Assembly (NCBI GenBank): GCA_963779735.1
Contig: CAVZZJ010000007.1
Location: forward strand, 372,001-436,000
Reading direction: 5' to 3'
Length of the DNA: 64,000 bases
Source: Bog-473 sp963779735
GTDB taxonomy: Bacteria > Actinomycetota > Acidimicrobiia > Acidimicrobiales > RAAP-2
Part shown: one piece after another, positions 26,498-35,121 of the stretch
Layout: each line of letters starts with the position of its first letter
Numbering within the stretch: position 1 is the stretch's first letter
Made by a program: the position numbers and the translations under genes
Notes under the pieces: model-generated
What the model was told of the DNA's origin: nothing
The model's database searches: none
The model's input: only the letters and a program-made list of their open reading frames with translations

Positions 26498-26893
26498 TCA
26501 AAGCGCGGCCATCTTCTCCGAGTCAAATCCGTGGGCGACGAGCGCATAAATCACCACGACGCCCAGACCCACATAGGTCAGCGACCAGATCGGGTAGTAG
26601 GGCATCCACCAGATGGCGCTGATGGAAGCGATGGCGGCAACGACAATGCCGACCCAGATTCCAATCTGTGACCGACTGAGAACGGCGAATGCACAGAGGA
26701 TCAGGAGAATGCCCACCACCAGGTAGATCCAGCCGTAGGTCTTGAGGCTGGTTCCGAAGATGGCGTCCTCAAGGTGCTGGGGCAGTACACCGTGATAGCG
26801 GAAGGCCCAGATCGAGTCGAAGATGCGCATGACGCCGGCCACCCCCAAGACAATGGCGGCGAAGACAATCCAACCATGTCCCCGTTCATTCAT
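26498..26893 (-). CDS. DUF7144-like four-helix membrane protein
   Basis: The 131-residue protein has four transmembrane helices. Its opening (GHGWIVFAAIVLGVAGVMRI) and its end (GLGVVVIYALVAHGFD) match the actinobacterial DUF7144 pattern. The ATG at 26893 follows a GGGAGGG-type ribosome binding site; the upstream in-frame start would add 10 residues. Function unknown. Similar genes are commonly found beside stress-response and ion-transport genes. Two relatives are in this window, a broken one at 27581 and an intact one at 44400. Confidence 0.8.
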   Translation of the reverse strand: MNERGHGWIVFAAIVLGVAGVMRIFDSIWAFRYHGVLPQHLEDAIFGTSLKTYGWIYLVVGILLILCAFAVLSRSQIGIWVGIVVAAIASISAIWWMPYYPIWSLTYVGLGVVVIYALVAHGFDSEKMAAL

Positions 26894-27015
26894 CGCTTTC
26901 CCTCCCTTTGGATTGCGGCTCATACCTTGAGACCGCTTGTCACCTCATCCCCTCCAAGTAAAGTCCGGCGTCCCTGCCCCGTTCGTCTGCAGAACGCCAT
27001 GCCTCCGGGTGCAGT

Positions 27016-27420
27016 TCAACTGGTTGCCAGGAGCTTCGCCTTCTGTGCCTCGAACTCGGCGTCGGTCAGAACACCCTGGGACTTGAGGTCAGCCAGCTTG
27101 CTCAGTTCGGAGGCGACGCCACCTCCTGACGCTCCTGCGGCCTCCTTTACGTATTGGTCGAAGGCGGTCTTCTGCTGCGCAGCCTCCTGCGCCTTGCGTT
27201 CCTGCATCTTGCCGCCACGAGCGATGAGGTAGATGAACACACCTAGGAACGGGAGGATGATCACGAAGATGACCCAGAGCGCCTTCACCCAGCCGTTGAG
27301 GTCCTGGCTACGGAAGATGTCGAAGAAGACAGTGAACAGTATCCAGATCCAAATAAAGAAGAGGAAAAAATAGAGCATTGACAAGAAAACCCCGCCAAGT
27401 GGGTAGACGTATGCGAGCAT
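27016..27420 (-). CDS. PLDc_N plus SHOCT-domain membrane protein
   Basis: The 134-residue protein has two hydrophobic helices of the phospholipase-D N-terminal type (about 10-38, FLSMLYFFLFFIWIWILFTV, and about 48-68, ALWVIFVIILPFLGVFIYLI). They are followed by RGGKMQERKAQEAAQQKTAF, a flexible Gly stretch, and a C-terminal SHOCT helix (LSKLADLKSQGVLTDAEFEA). It is an integral membrane protein with a cytosolic SHOCT tail, a module thought to mediate oligomerisation. No enzyme activity is expected. It is 120 nt upstream of the DUF7144 gene on the same strand and probably part of the same stress-type membrane cluster. Confidence 0.85.
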   Translation of the reverse strand: MLAYVYPLGGVFLSMLYFFLFFIWIWILFTVFFDIFRSQDLNGWVKALWVIFVIILPFLGVFIYLIARGGKMQERKAQEAAQQKTAFDQYVKEAAGASGGGVASELSKLADLKSQGVLTDAEFEAQKAKLLATS

Positions 27421-27580
27421 CCGAGCCTCCTGATCGTCAGAGATACCGCCCCATTTCTACCGTGCGATCCGGTCGAATGCCAGGATCTTGGAGAAAACGT
27501 GTGCGAGGAGTCGGGTACTCAAGGCACGGAGGACGCCAGTCAGTCCTAACCGGATCCTGGATCCATCGAAGGAGGGGAAC

Positions 27581-27718
27581 ATGAACGAACGAGGTGATGG
27601 GTGGATCCTATTCTCTGCCACGTTGGGGGTCGCCGTCATCGTGCGGGTATTCAACGCCATCTGGGCGTTTCCGGTATCACACGCTGGCCCACCGGTTGCT
27701 CCCGAAGCCCCGGGTTAG
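27581..27718 (+). pseudogene. truncated second copy of the DUF7144 gene
   Basis: An ATG at 27581 with a strong GGAGGGG ribosome binding site begins MNERGDGWILFSATLGVAVI, clearly related to the intact gene at 26498-26893 (MNERGHGWIVFAAIVLGVAG). After about 30 residues the frame is lost. The neighbouring frame still reads FRYHTLAHRL, where the intact copy has FRYHGVLPQHL, and then similarity ends. This is a decayed paralogue from an inverted duplication, with the 5' end and its translation signals preserved. Confidence 0.65.
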
Positions 27719-28226
27719 CCGTGTCCACCACCCGTGGGCCCACAGGACTCTTGGGACCGGGTCGTCAGTGAGGGTTGGCCGACACCCTCACGGGCGCGCA
27801 GGGCCTCAGCGTTGGCTCTCTTGGCCACGTGGAACACTTCTTAGGCCACGGGCCCACAGATCCTCCAAATCCGCACGACAGGGGGCGGATCATTCGGCGC
27901 TGGACTCGGCATCTTCCATGACCGCGATGACACGTCCAGGCGCCTCGGTGATGCCGAGTCAGTCGGCCCCGTCAGGGTGGTAAACGGCTGGTAAACGGAT
28001 TGTGAACGCGGTGGCGGTCCCGGTTTCGATGGATTAGCTTCCGTCGGTAGACCGTTCGCTGACTCGAAAGGTGGCAATCCGATGGCAGATGAAACGGGCG
28101 TCCTCGGCCCGATCAGCTACCTGATCCTGCTCGTCTGAGGCCCATTCGTAGTATCCAAGATATCTGTCCTTGGCCCCTCCGCTTCGGTGCTCGGCAGCGG
28201 AGATGTAGGGACGCGATCATGAAGGA
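27719..28226. other. intergenic region with a 19-codon gene start
   Basis: About 500 nt. At 28082-28138 an ATG with a nearby AGGTGG reads MADETGVLGPISYLI and stops after 19 codons. The wording resembles the start of DUF6325-like proteins (LGPVDYLIVEFP), so this may be the stub of a deleted gene. Nothing else stands out. Confidence 0.35.
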
Positions 28227-28868
28227 GTGCCGGTCGTCGTCCACTTGTCGGACCTTCACCTGGGCGCTCACATTGACGCACTTGCCGAGTCATTGCTTGC
28301 AGACGTTTGGGATCGTCGGCCGGACCTGGTGGTCGTCTCGGGCGATCTGACTCAGCGTGCTCGCCGAGGCCAGTTTTCCGATGCTCGGGAACTCCTGAAC
28401 AGCCTGCCGAGCCCCGTGCTTGCTGTTCTGGGCAATCACGACCTGCCCTTGTTCCACCCGCCGGAGCGCCTGCTCCGGGCAAGCCGCCGATACGAGCAGA
28501 TCGTCTGCCGGCGGGCCTGTCTGGCCTGGTAGGCCGGAGACCGCTCGTCGAGGCCTGCGCTGAGACCGGCGTGTCTGTCCTCCTTTCCGGTCATACCCAC
28601 GTCCCGTCGGTGGACCTTGTGCCCATGGAAGCAGTGGGTGTCCGCCACCAGGCCGTGGCTGTGGTCGCGGGTACGGCCATCAGTCCGAAGGACGCGCGGG
28701 GTGCCGAACGCCTACGCAGTGTTGGACCTGGCGGGACCGATGGTGGCAGGCGCAACCCTTACGGTACGGATAATTCATCCGGACAGAACCGCTTGGCGAG
28801 TCGCCCGTTCAGAACGGTTCGAGTATGGCCCGGAAGGCATCGTCGCCTGCCCGCCCGACGGGATCTGA
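28227..28868 (+). pseudogene. degraded CpdA-like metallophosphoesterase
   Basis: A GTG at 28227 begins PVVVHLSDLHLGAH (metal motif D-x-H), followed by LVVVSGDLTQRARRGQF (GD-x-x-x-x-R) and LAVLGNHDLPLF (GNHD). The frame then breaks. In other frames the later family parts appear: VLLSGHTHVPSVDLVPME (GHTH), and finally RRTRGVPNAYAVLDLAGP. The spacing between GNHD and GHTH is about half the usual length, so part of the core has been deleted, and at least two frame changes are needed. Family members hydrolyse cyclic nucleotides or other phosphodiesters with a dinuclear metal site. This copy is unlikely to work. Confidence 0.65.
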
Positions 28869-29069
28869 AGTGGGAAAGCATCACGTGCAGTTCTCTGCTC
28901 TCGGTTATTCCGAGAGGGGGGACGAACGTGAGAAGCGGGATGGATTGGGGGCGATTGGCTGCAGACGAACGGCGCTCTGCCCACGGGGGGCGATGGGTCC
29001 TCCCCCAAACCCGCTTGGTGCGGGTCCTTGTGCTCATCCTGGCCTGGATTGGCTTGACCGGGATGCCTC

Positions 29070-30041
29070 CTAATACTCAAGCACCACACCCTGAGAGCTG
29101 CTCTCTCCTCCGTCTGTAACCCAGGTGGCAGTGAGAGGAGATGATGACGGAGCCACCTGCCAAGCAGCCGAGGTTCCGTTGAAGAACGACCAGTACCCCG
29201 AGTTGTAGTACGTCCAGGGTGCTGCCGGCCCAGTTGTGTAGGCATCGAGGGTGTCGACTCCTATAACAGCGATGTTTCCAGCCGCTCCGGGTGAGACGGT
29301 CCAGCTCTGGTCCGCGAGGTAGGACGGGTTAGAGACCTGACCACCACCGTTTATGAAGCCCGTGGCGGGAGCGTTGAACTCCACGGCAAAGGCGTTCCAC
29401 GAATTGGTTGGCGTGGTAATCGTGACCGTGTCGGCAGCGCCGGTCGTGTCCGTGCAGACCCATATCTCGAAGTCGGCAAGATCGTTGTACGAGTTGACGA
29501 ACTGGAAGGTGCCCATCCCTGAGGAGACGCTGGTGACGGTATCCGTCTCGGTGCCGGGGTCGGTATCGGTCTGGATCATGAGAACGACAGAGTGGCCGAT
29601 CCCGGTGTCGTGAGCGAGCACTTGGTTGGAGTGGCCACTACTGATGCCGGTGGTACTCCCGTTAATGGTGCCTGTGTCGTCGGCCTGAACGAAGGCAACT
29701 GATGGCGACCCAGGGTTAGTGGTCGTCGTTGTAGTACTGGTGCTGGTCGTGGTCGTACTACTGGAGCTGGTCGTGGTCGTGGGACTCGCGACACACGTCT
29801 CACTGATTTCGGTCCCGTTGATCCTCGACGTGTTGAGCGCGCTCCCGCTGCATGACTGAGTCGCGCTCTCGCCGCCAGCCAGCGGTGGAAGCGAGGTCGA
29901 TGCGGACTCAGCGAGTCCCACCCCTACTCCAATGACGGCCAGAACGGCGACCATCAAGACGATACTTGCTCGCCTTGCTTTACCGAGGAATGCACTGATG
30001 CGTGCCTCCTGCTGAGCACTCCAGTGCTTGGCTTTGGACAT
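29070..30041 (-). CDS. secreted protein with Thr/Ser-rich linker
   Basis: The 323-residue protein has an N-terminal hydrophobic segment (about 27-46, SIVLMVAVLAVIGVGVGLAE) that acts as signal or anchor. A short Cys-containing stretch follows. Then comes a low-complexity Thr/Ser linker of about 25 residues (about 92-112) and a beta-rich C-terminal domain of about 210 residues with many Thr, Ser, Gly and aromatic residues (SYNDLADFEIWVCTDTTGAA). Such linkers are typical of exported, probably glycosylated actinobacterial surface proteins. I do not recognise the C-terminal domain. A related broken gene lies just upstream (30100-30699). Confidence 0.7.
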   Translation of the reverse strand: MSKAKHWSAQQEARISAFLGKARRASIVLMVAVLAVIGVGVGLAESASTSLPPLAGGESATQSCSGSALNTSRINGTEISETCVASPTTTTSSSSTTTTSTSTTTTTTNPGSPSVAFVQADDTGTINGSTTGISSGHSNQVLAHDTGIGHSVVLMIQTDTDPGTETDTVTSVSSGMGTFQFVNSYNDLADFEIWVCTDTTGAADTVTITTPTNSWNAFAVEFNAPATGFINGGGQVSNPSYLADQSWTVSPGAAGNIAVIGVDTLDAYTTGPAAPWTYYNSGYWSFFNGTSAAWQVAPSSSPLTATWVTDGGESSSQGVVLEY

Positions 30042-30099
30042 TGAAATACCTCCCAGTAGTGGTCATGGTGGGATTTTCCATATCAGTCATCCTCGTCTC

Positions 30100-30699
30100 T
30101 CAAGGTCGGTGCCCGCCCCTCGATGTGAGCACGCCGGTTGAGCATGATGGTGCGCACGTTGTACGGCTGGGCGTTGCGAGCCTTGCGCATGCTTCAGTCG
30201 AGCTGGCAGCGACAACCGCCGAGGCAGAGAGGGCATCGATGAGTGCCACGGTCCCGGCGTTGGTTGCGGACACGTGGGGGGCGCAGGCCGTCGAGTTCTC
30301 CGGTGCGAAGGTGACTTCAACTTCGATGTCAGACGCAGCGGTAGCCGATACTTCAATACTAGACGCCCCAGTAAGTCCCAGGGAGATGGTCGCACCGGGA
30401 CTAAGAAGGGGTAGTTGTCGTTGTAGTACTGGTGCTGGTCGTGGTCGTACTACTGGTGCTGGTCGTGGTCGTACTCGGGGGGACCGTGGTGGTCGTGTTA
30501 GCGGCGCAGTTTGCGACGAGCGGCGTGGACCACGTGCCCTGCAAGGTGCCACCCGAACAAGTCACAGTACTGATTGGCCGGGTCGAAGACTGACCGACTT
30601 AGTAGTAGCTCCTTCAGTGATAGTCGTTAGACCGAGATCGAATCCGGCTAGAGCAAAAACCAAGCCGATGGATACCCCTCGAATCTTACGAATTCTCAT
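30100..30699 (-). pseudogene. second secreted Thr-rich protein, frame broken twice
   Basis: The start ATG at 30699 gives a signal peptide (MRIRKIRGVSIGLVFALAGF) and then VSLRPGQSV. A one-base slip near 30570 is needed to continue as VTCSGGTLQGTWSTPLVANC and into a Thr/Ser-rich linker. Another slip near 30405 leads to LLSPGATISLGLTGASSIEV and the C-terminal part, ending at 30100. The same plan (signal, short Cys-bearing part, Thr linker) occurs in the neighbour at 29070-30041. The slips flank the repetitive linker, where both replication slippage and sequencing error are likely. Confidence 0.55.
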
Positions 30700-30959
30700 G
30701 GTTCCTCCTTGCTGTTGTGATCCTCTGTCATAGCACCCACGCCCACCTGCGCACATCAACGTCGTGATTCAGCGAAATGATGCGCACGCTCGCGAACGTT
30801 CGCACCCAGCTAGCACTCGATCGCCAACCTGGACGTCGAGTGCTCGCGCACCTGGTCAGAGCGTTGTAGGGTTGAGCCTCACGACTCCCATGAGAGAACG
30901 TCCCAGGTCAACACCACTTTTCGTTCTGAACTTGACGAGTAGTCAAGCGCGGTTCGCAG

Positions 30960-31301
30960 ATGGGTAGCCCGGCCCGCAACTACAAGTGGGCCGACTTCGC
31001 ACCCGGCCACATGTTGTCGCTGAAGACCGGCACCTACTCGTCTCGTGCCATCGCCAACGTCGTCGAGCAGCTCCATCCCCTGTTGGTCGAGCCACTGGAA
31101 GACTGCGCCAGGATATCTGACCTCGACGCTGCAGAGGTCCGCGATTGGGTGACGCGTGAGTCCCTGCTCGTGATGCTCACGAACGAACTGGCGCGCCGCC
31201 TCCATGAGCACGATGGGCACTTCACCGACAGCGACCAGTGGCTGCTGACGAGGATCAACTCCATGATGAACCGCGCCCAGGCCAGTCGTGATCGCTATTG
31301 A
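30960..31301 (+). CDS. phage terminase small-subunit-like fragment
   Basis: The 113-residue frame begins MGSPARNYKWADFAPGHMLS and contains SLKTGTYSSRAIANVVEQLH. This resembles the start of terminase small-subunit-like proteins found in actinobacterial prophages (G-A-P-x-x-N...F-x-x-G-x-x-L-S-x-K-H-G-A-x-S). At the end, RDRY is followed by a stop, but the next frame continues as LNPLSRFKAGRDAASAQVDL, the usual continuation, so a one-base slip at about 31297 is likely. Further downstream, to about 31680, only low-complexity coding-like sequence remains. No other phage genes are nearby, so this is a relic. Confidence 0.45.
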   Translation: MGSPARNYKWADFAPGHMLSLKTGTYSSRAIANVVEQLHPLLVEPLEDCARISDLDAAEVRDWVTRESLLVMLTNELARRLHEHDGHFTDSDQWLLTRINSMMNRAQASRDRY

Positions 31302-31903
31302 ATCCGCTCAGCCGCTTCAAGGCGGGACGTGACGCGGCCAGTGCTCAGGTCGACTTGGCGAGGTTGCGGGCCGACGACGGCGTTACCAACGACCAGAGCC
31401 TCGATGTACATGCCGACGACAGCGACGCTGTGAGCACTCAGACCCCCGTCGTGGAGGACGATCCCGCCCAAGGGCCTGCAGCGGCTGAGATCAGGTCGAC
31501 AGGTACTCCCTGCCGGGCCAGCCGCTCGAGCGGGGCGGTGGCGGTGGCGGTGACAACGATGACGACGAGAACGAGTCGTGGAAGGTACGCACCGACCGCT
31601 ACCTCGCCGAGCACGGGGAGTTGTCGTGGGAGCTGGACTCAAGATCAACGCCCCATTCTACGGGAACACGTATTTTGATACGACCGATCCGAACTTCTTG
31701 CAACACGGCGGCAACGTATTCTATTTTTTGGCGGTAGGGGATCCCGATATGGGTGTTTCCCGCCGCTTTTTGCAAACTGTGTAATAAGCGCCAGGCCGCC
31801 GCCAGATTCTCCGCGTGCCCGTCGCACGACGACACCGGCTTCCACCCGCAGGCGTACCGGTAGCGCCCCCGTCCCGGCAGCCATATGGGCAGGCGGTAGT
31901 CGC

Positions 31904-32308
31904 TTATGCAGGCGCTGCGAACCCGGCCGAGGCAACCTGGTCCGTGATCGACGTGAGATCGTAGGAGTCACGCCACCGCATGATTCGCCCATCGGCGCCT
32001 ATTTCGAATGCTGCCATGATTTCCATGGAGAAGGGCTTACCATCGATTGTGAGGCTGTCAACTCGTTCCATCATGACGGTTCCACCATCGGCCACGAGCG
32101 ACTTGATTTCCGCTCTGAAGCTACTGAATCCAATCGCAGCCTGCGCTTCAAGCTCCGACGTGATGGCATCGATACCGCGATGCACTCCACGCTGGCCGTC
32201 GACCCACACAGCATCCTCAGCGAAGAAGCTCAGGATTCTGTCCAACTTGGGCATGTCCTCCCAGGCGACAAGAAACCGTCGCACGACGGACTCTGGCGAA
32301 CCACTCAT
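31904..32308 (-). CDS. limonene-1,2-epoxide hydrolase-like protein
   Basis: The 134-residue protein has the NTF2-like fold of limonene-epoxide hydrolases. Its catalytic set can be placed as Arg82 and Asp84 in MMERVDSLTI and Asp114 in RWRDSYDL, matching the Arg-x-Asp...Asp arrangement of that family. The opening (ESVVRRFLVAWEDMPKLDRI) is also typical. The reaction would be hydrolysis of an epoxide to a diol, on a substrate I cannot name. The ATG at 32308 is preceded by a GGGGGAGGT-type ribosome binding site. Upstream in-frame sequence is open to 32914 but has no domain character. Confidence 0.8.
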   Translation of the reverse strand: MSGSPESVVRRFLVAWEDMPKLDRILSFFAEDAVWVDGQRGVHRGIDAITSELEAQAAIGFSSFRAEIKSLVADGGTVMMERVDSLTIDGKPFSMEIMAAFEIGADGRIMRWRDSYDLTSITDQVASAGFAAPA

Positions 32309-32799
32309 CTGGACCTCCCCCGACAGGTTCGGACCACCTCCCCTGGGCTTCCTGATGGTAACTGACGATGGGCCGAGCGTCGACTGCGACTGGACCGTCA
32401 CAAAGATGTAGAGGTGTCCAAGACTCTGCCCGGAGATGTCCTGACCCAGTCGTGGCTGCCGCTGGCGTGATTCCTGGGCGAAGATCCCAGGTGCGACCTG
32501 TCCCACGATTCCCAGCTGGTCGACCCCGCTGTAGATCGAAACATGGCCACCACGGCAGGGTAACCGCCCGCTGTCAGCCTTTGGCAAGCCTGCACCCTTG
32601 ACCCGGATTCCCTTGTGATCAAATTGCGGAATGGTCCTGGCCCTCATAAATCGGGGAGTACTTTGGCTTCTAATTGTGGCTGTCGTGATGTTCATAATTA
32701 CTCTACTCCGCGAGACGCGAAAATCGCAAGGAATCCAGAAGAAAGCAAGCTGCATCCTTCGGTCCCGATTCATCAGTTCAGGAAGAGGAGTCGCGGGAC
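32309..32799. other. intergenic region, no firm gene
   Basis: About 490 nt. A plus-strand frame from 32631 begins with one hydrophobic segment (NRGVLWLLIVAVVMFIITLL) followed by basic residues, which could be a small membrane peptide, but it lacks a visible ribosome binding site. Minus-strand coding-like sequence upstream of the epoxide-hydrolase gene shows no domain. Confidence 0.35.
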
Positions 32800-33030
32800 G
32801 TGGCTGTGAGCTTCGCGCCTCGGCATGCGGCGGAGTATCGGGACCAGGATCACATGCCCCATGAGACCCAAGAAGATTGGGAAGACGACGAGTGGTCTGT
32901 CCCGCACAGGGCACGCCCTGATGGGTTCACTCCTGAGGAAGCAAAGGTGTGGAGGGATGCGGGTTACACAGCTCGGGAAGCGCGCCGCCTAAGTCAGGAG
33001 CACAAGGTCCCCCCATCTCGAAACAGCTGA
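32800..33030 (+). CDS. small charged protein, unknown
   Basis: The 76-residue frame starts with a GTG at 32800 after a GGGACG purine stretch. It is very charged, with an acidic middle (QEDWEDDEW) and a C-terminal helix TPEEAKVWRDAGYTAREARR that reads like a genuine amphipathic helix. I know no family. It could be a small regulator or scrap of an island. Support is composition only. Confidence 0.35.
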   Translation: MAVSFAPRHAAEYRDQDHMPHETQEDWEDDEWSVPHRARPDGFTPEEAKVWRDAGYTAREARRLSQEHKVPPSRNS

Positions 33031-33110
33031 AGCGTCTTCTACCCGATTTTCTACCGCACCCCACGGAGTGACCCCGCGGGGATGCAACCAGCCCCAAAAC
33101 TGCAGAATGT

Positions 33111-33152
33111 CCCGAGCCCCGAGCCCCGAGCCCCGAGCCCCGAGCCCCGAGC
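33111..33152. repeat. 7 bp tandem repeat (CCCCGAG), about six copies
   Basis: A head-to-tail array of the heptamer CCCCGAG, non-coding, between the small gene at 32800 and the crotonase gene. It lies in a 300 nt region without a gene. It is a simple slippage-prone satellite. Confidence 0.85.
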
Positions 33153-33328
33153 AGTAGACTCGGAGCCTAGGCGTGGCCGGATTCGACGTTACAACTCTCG
33201 AGGACTTCCAGCCCCCGACCGCGAGATGCCCCCACCGCTCGCGCCATGGCGCGAGGTTATGGCCGGCCCCCGTTGCTCTGCGGGCGAACTGTGGTTGATC
33301 CGGGGATTGGCCGCCCACGCCCATTCTC

Positions 33329-34162
33329 TCAGTCCGGGAGGACGCCCCCGTCCCAGAGCAGCGGATCGGGGTGGATAGAAGTCATACCGAGGAGTTCCAT
33401 GTTCTGTCCGAGCGCCAGGTCGTTGACGGCTGCTCGCTTGAGCTCCTGTACAAAGATGCGGCGGGTATTCCGCAAGGTAACAGGAGAAAACCTCACCAGA
33501 TAGCGTGCGATCTCCCACGCCCGATCAAGGAGCTTGTCGTTAGGCACCACCTCGTTGACCGCCCCCCAATCGTAGGCCTGCTGTGCCGTGATCTTCTGGC
33601 CCATCAACTGCCAATATCGGAATCGGTTCATGCCAATAGCCCGCGGCCAAATGTTCTGGACCCCGTCGCCGGGTGCCAGGTTGGAGACGAAATGGGCCAA
33701 GTCCTGAAAGTAGGCTTTCTCGGACGCTAGAACGATGTCACACATGAGTGGCAATTCGGAGTGGATAGTCACCGGACCATTCACTGCCGCGATCATGATG
33801 GCGTCAATATCCAGCATATTATTGTGTCGGTTCCTACCGGACCAGCCCGACGCCTCGACGTCCTCCGCCGGGCGCTGCGGCGCCGCTTGCAATTGCGCCG
33901 CGTAGGCTTTTAGTTGCTCGCCCTTTGGGCGAAAGTCCGCGTTGAAGTTCTCGCCCGTGCCCGTGTAAATGACGACGCGCACATCGCGATCACCCGCGAT
34001 ATCGCCTAACAGGTTCGGAGTCGATGAGGCTGCTTTGTTCCAATTGACGGGGCCCCCATCGGTATGCATCCTCATCAGAAGGATCCCGTCGTCGGTCTTT
34101 TCCAGAACATAGCAGTCGGAATAGCGATCGCGATACTCTTCGAACTTCGTGAGACGTGACAT
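33329..34162 (-). CDS. crotonase-family beta-diketone hydrolase (6-oxocamphor hydrolase-like)
   Basis: The 277-residue protein has the crotonase fold but not the usual CoA oxyanion-hole glycine pattern. Instead it has VNGPVTIHSELPLMCDIVLA, then FQDLAHF and PGDGVQNIWPRAIG. The spacing of the two His residues (23) and of the second His to the Asp (9) is exactly that of the catalytic His122, His145, Asp154 of 6-oxocamphor hydrolase. That enzyme breaks a C-C bond of a cyclic beta-diketone by a retro-Claisen reaction. The substrate here is unknown. The start is the ATG at 34162. It follows an O-methyltransferase gene with a 151 nt gap on the same strand. Confidence 0.75.
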   Translation of the reverse strand: MSRLTKFEEYRDRYSDCYVLEKTDDGILLMRMHTDGGPVNWNKAASSTPNLLGDIAGDRDVRVVIYTGTGENFNADFRPKGEQLKAYAAQLQAAPQRPAEDVEASGWSGRNRHNNMLDIDAIMIAAVNGPVTIHSELPLMCDIVLASEKAYFQDLAHFVSNLAPGDGVQNIWPRAIGMNRFRYWQLMGQKITAQQAYDWGAVNEVVPNDKLLDRAWEIARYLVRFSPVTLRNTRRIFVQELKRAAVNDLALGQNMELLGMTSIHPDPLLWDGGVLPD

Positions 34163-34313
34163 GTTTGATTCTTGCCTTTCGTCCGATATGCGGTCCAGGT
34201 CGATTACCCACGACCAAGCTAGCGAAAAAGACGAAGCTATTGCTCTCCGACGAGTTTCGAACGGACGACTCGACGACCAGACGATTTTGGACTTTCTGGA
34301 AGAGTTCGCAAGA

Positions 34314-34988
34314 CTACTGCTTTTGTACGACGCTGACGCCGTCTCCCACCGGGAGCAGAACCACCTTGACCCGTGGATCGATGGCAATGGCAGCGTTGAG
34401 GGAGCGAATAGCGACAACGCTCTCATCGTTGCTGGACGGGTCGGTTACTCGGCCACCCTGAAGCATGTTGTCCAACAAGATGAGTCCGCCCGGACGCAAA
34501 CGCAGGAGCACTTCCTCGTAGTAGTCGGCGTATCCGGTCTTATCAGCGTCAATGAATGCGAAGTCGAACAGCTCGTCGGACGGCAGGGAACGGAGGGTGT
34601 CGATTCCTGGTCCGATGCGCAGCTCGATTTTGTCGCCTACTCTCGCCCGCTCCCACGCCCCCCGAGCGATGACACCCCAATCTTCGCTCACATCACAACA
34701 GAGAAGATGTCCATCTGGTCCGAGTCCCCTGGCGATCGCCAGCGCCGAATACCCCGTGAAGGTGCCGATCTCTATCGCACGCTTCACGCCCATGGCCCGA
34801 ACCAACATCTCCATCAGGACCGCCTGGTCGTCGCCGATCTGCATCCCTGCAGCGTGCCCGGTCTTCTCGCGAGTGACGTTCTGCAGCGTGCGCTGGTCTT
34901 CGTCGGGCTCTGTGGAGTGCGCGGCCGAATAGCCGTCGATTGTCGGATCAATGAAGTGGCTTCGTCGGCGGGCAACTGGTGAAGTCAT
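34314..34988 (-). CDS. class I SAM-dependent O-methyltransferase
   Basis: The 224-residue protein belongs to the catechol/caffeoyl-CoA O-methyltransferase group (Methyltransf_3). The SAM-binding motif is RAIEIGTFTGYSALAIARGL, a further motif is LCCDVSEDW, and the metal-binding region is FDFAFIDADKTGYADYYEEV followed by GGLILLDNMLQGG. These enzymes methylate vicinal hydroxyls of catechols or similar small molecules with the help of a divalent metal. The ATG at 34988 has a GGAGGAAAAA ribosome binding site. Next to it are a beta-diketone hydrolase-like gene and a PadR regulator, suggesting an aromatic or terpenoid catabolic mini-cluster. Confidence 0.85.
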   Translation of the reverse strand: MTSPVARRRSHFIDPTIDGYSAAHSTEPDEDQRTLQNVTREKTGHAAGMQIGDDQAVLMEMLVRAMGVKRAIEIGTFTGYSALAIARGLGPDGHLLCCDVSEDWGVIARGAWERARVGDKIELRIGPGIDTLRSLPSDELFDFAFIDADKTGYADYYEEVLLRLRPGGLILLDNMLQGGRVTDPSSNDESVVAIRSLNAAIAIDPRVKVVLLPVGDGVSVVQKQ

Positions 34989-35121
34989 TGGTTTTTCCTC
35001 CTCGGTGTTTCGTCATCGGTTTCTTGCCCTGGGCTGTCTCCTTTAGGTCTCGGCCGAGCCGTCCTGCCGAACGCCCATGGGAAGGGTGATCGCGTCGACT
35101 GGGATGAGCGGTTCAGTCCGG

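Noticed and set aside
33111..33152. CRISPR or protein-binding array
   Set aside because: A 7 bp simple repeat without spacers; plain slippage satellite.
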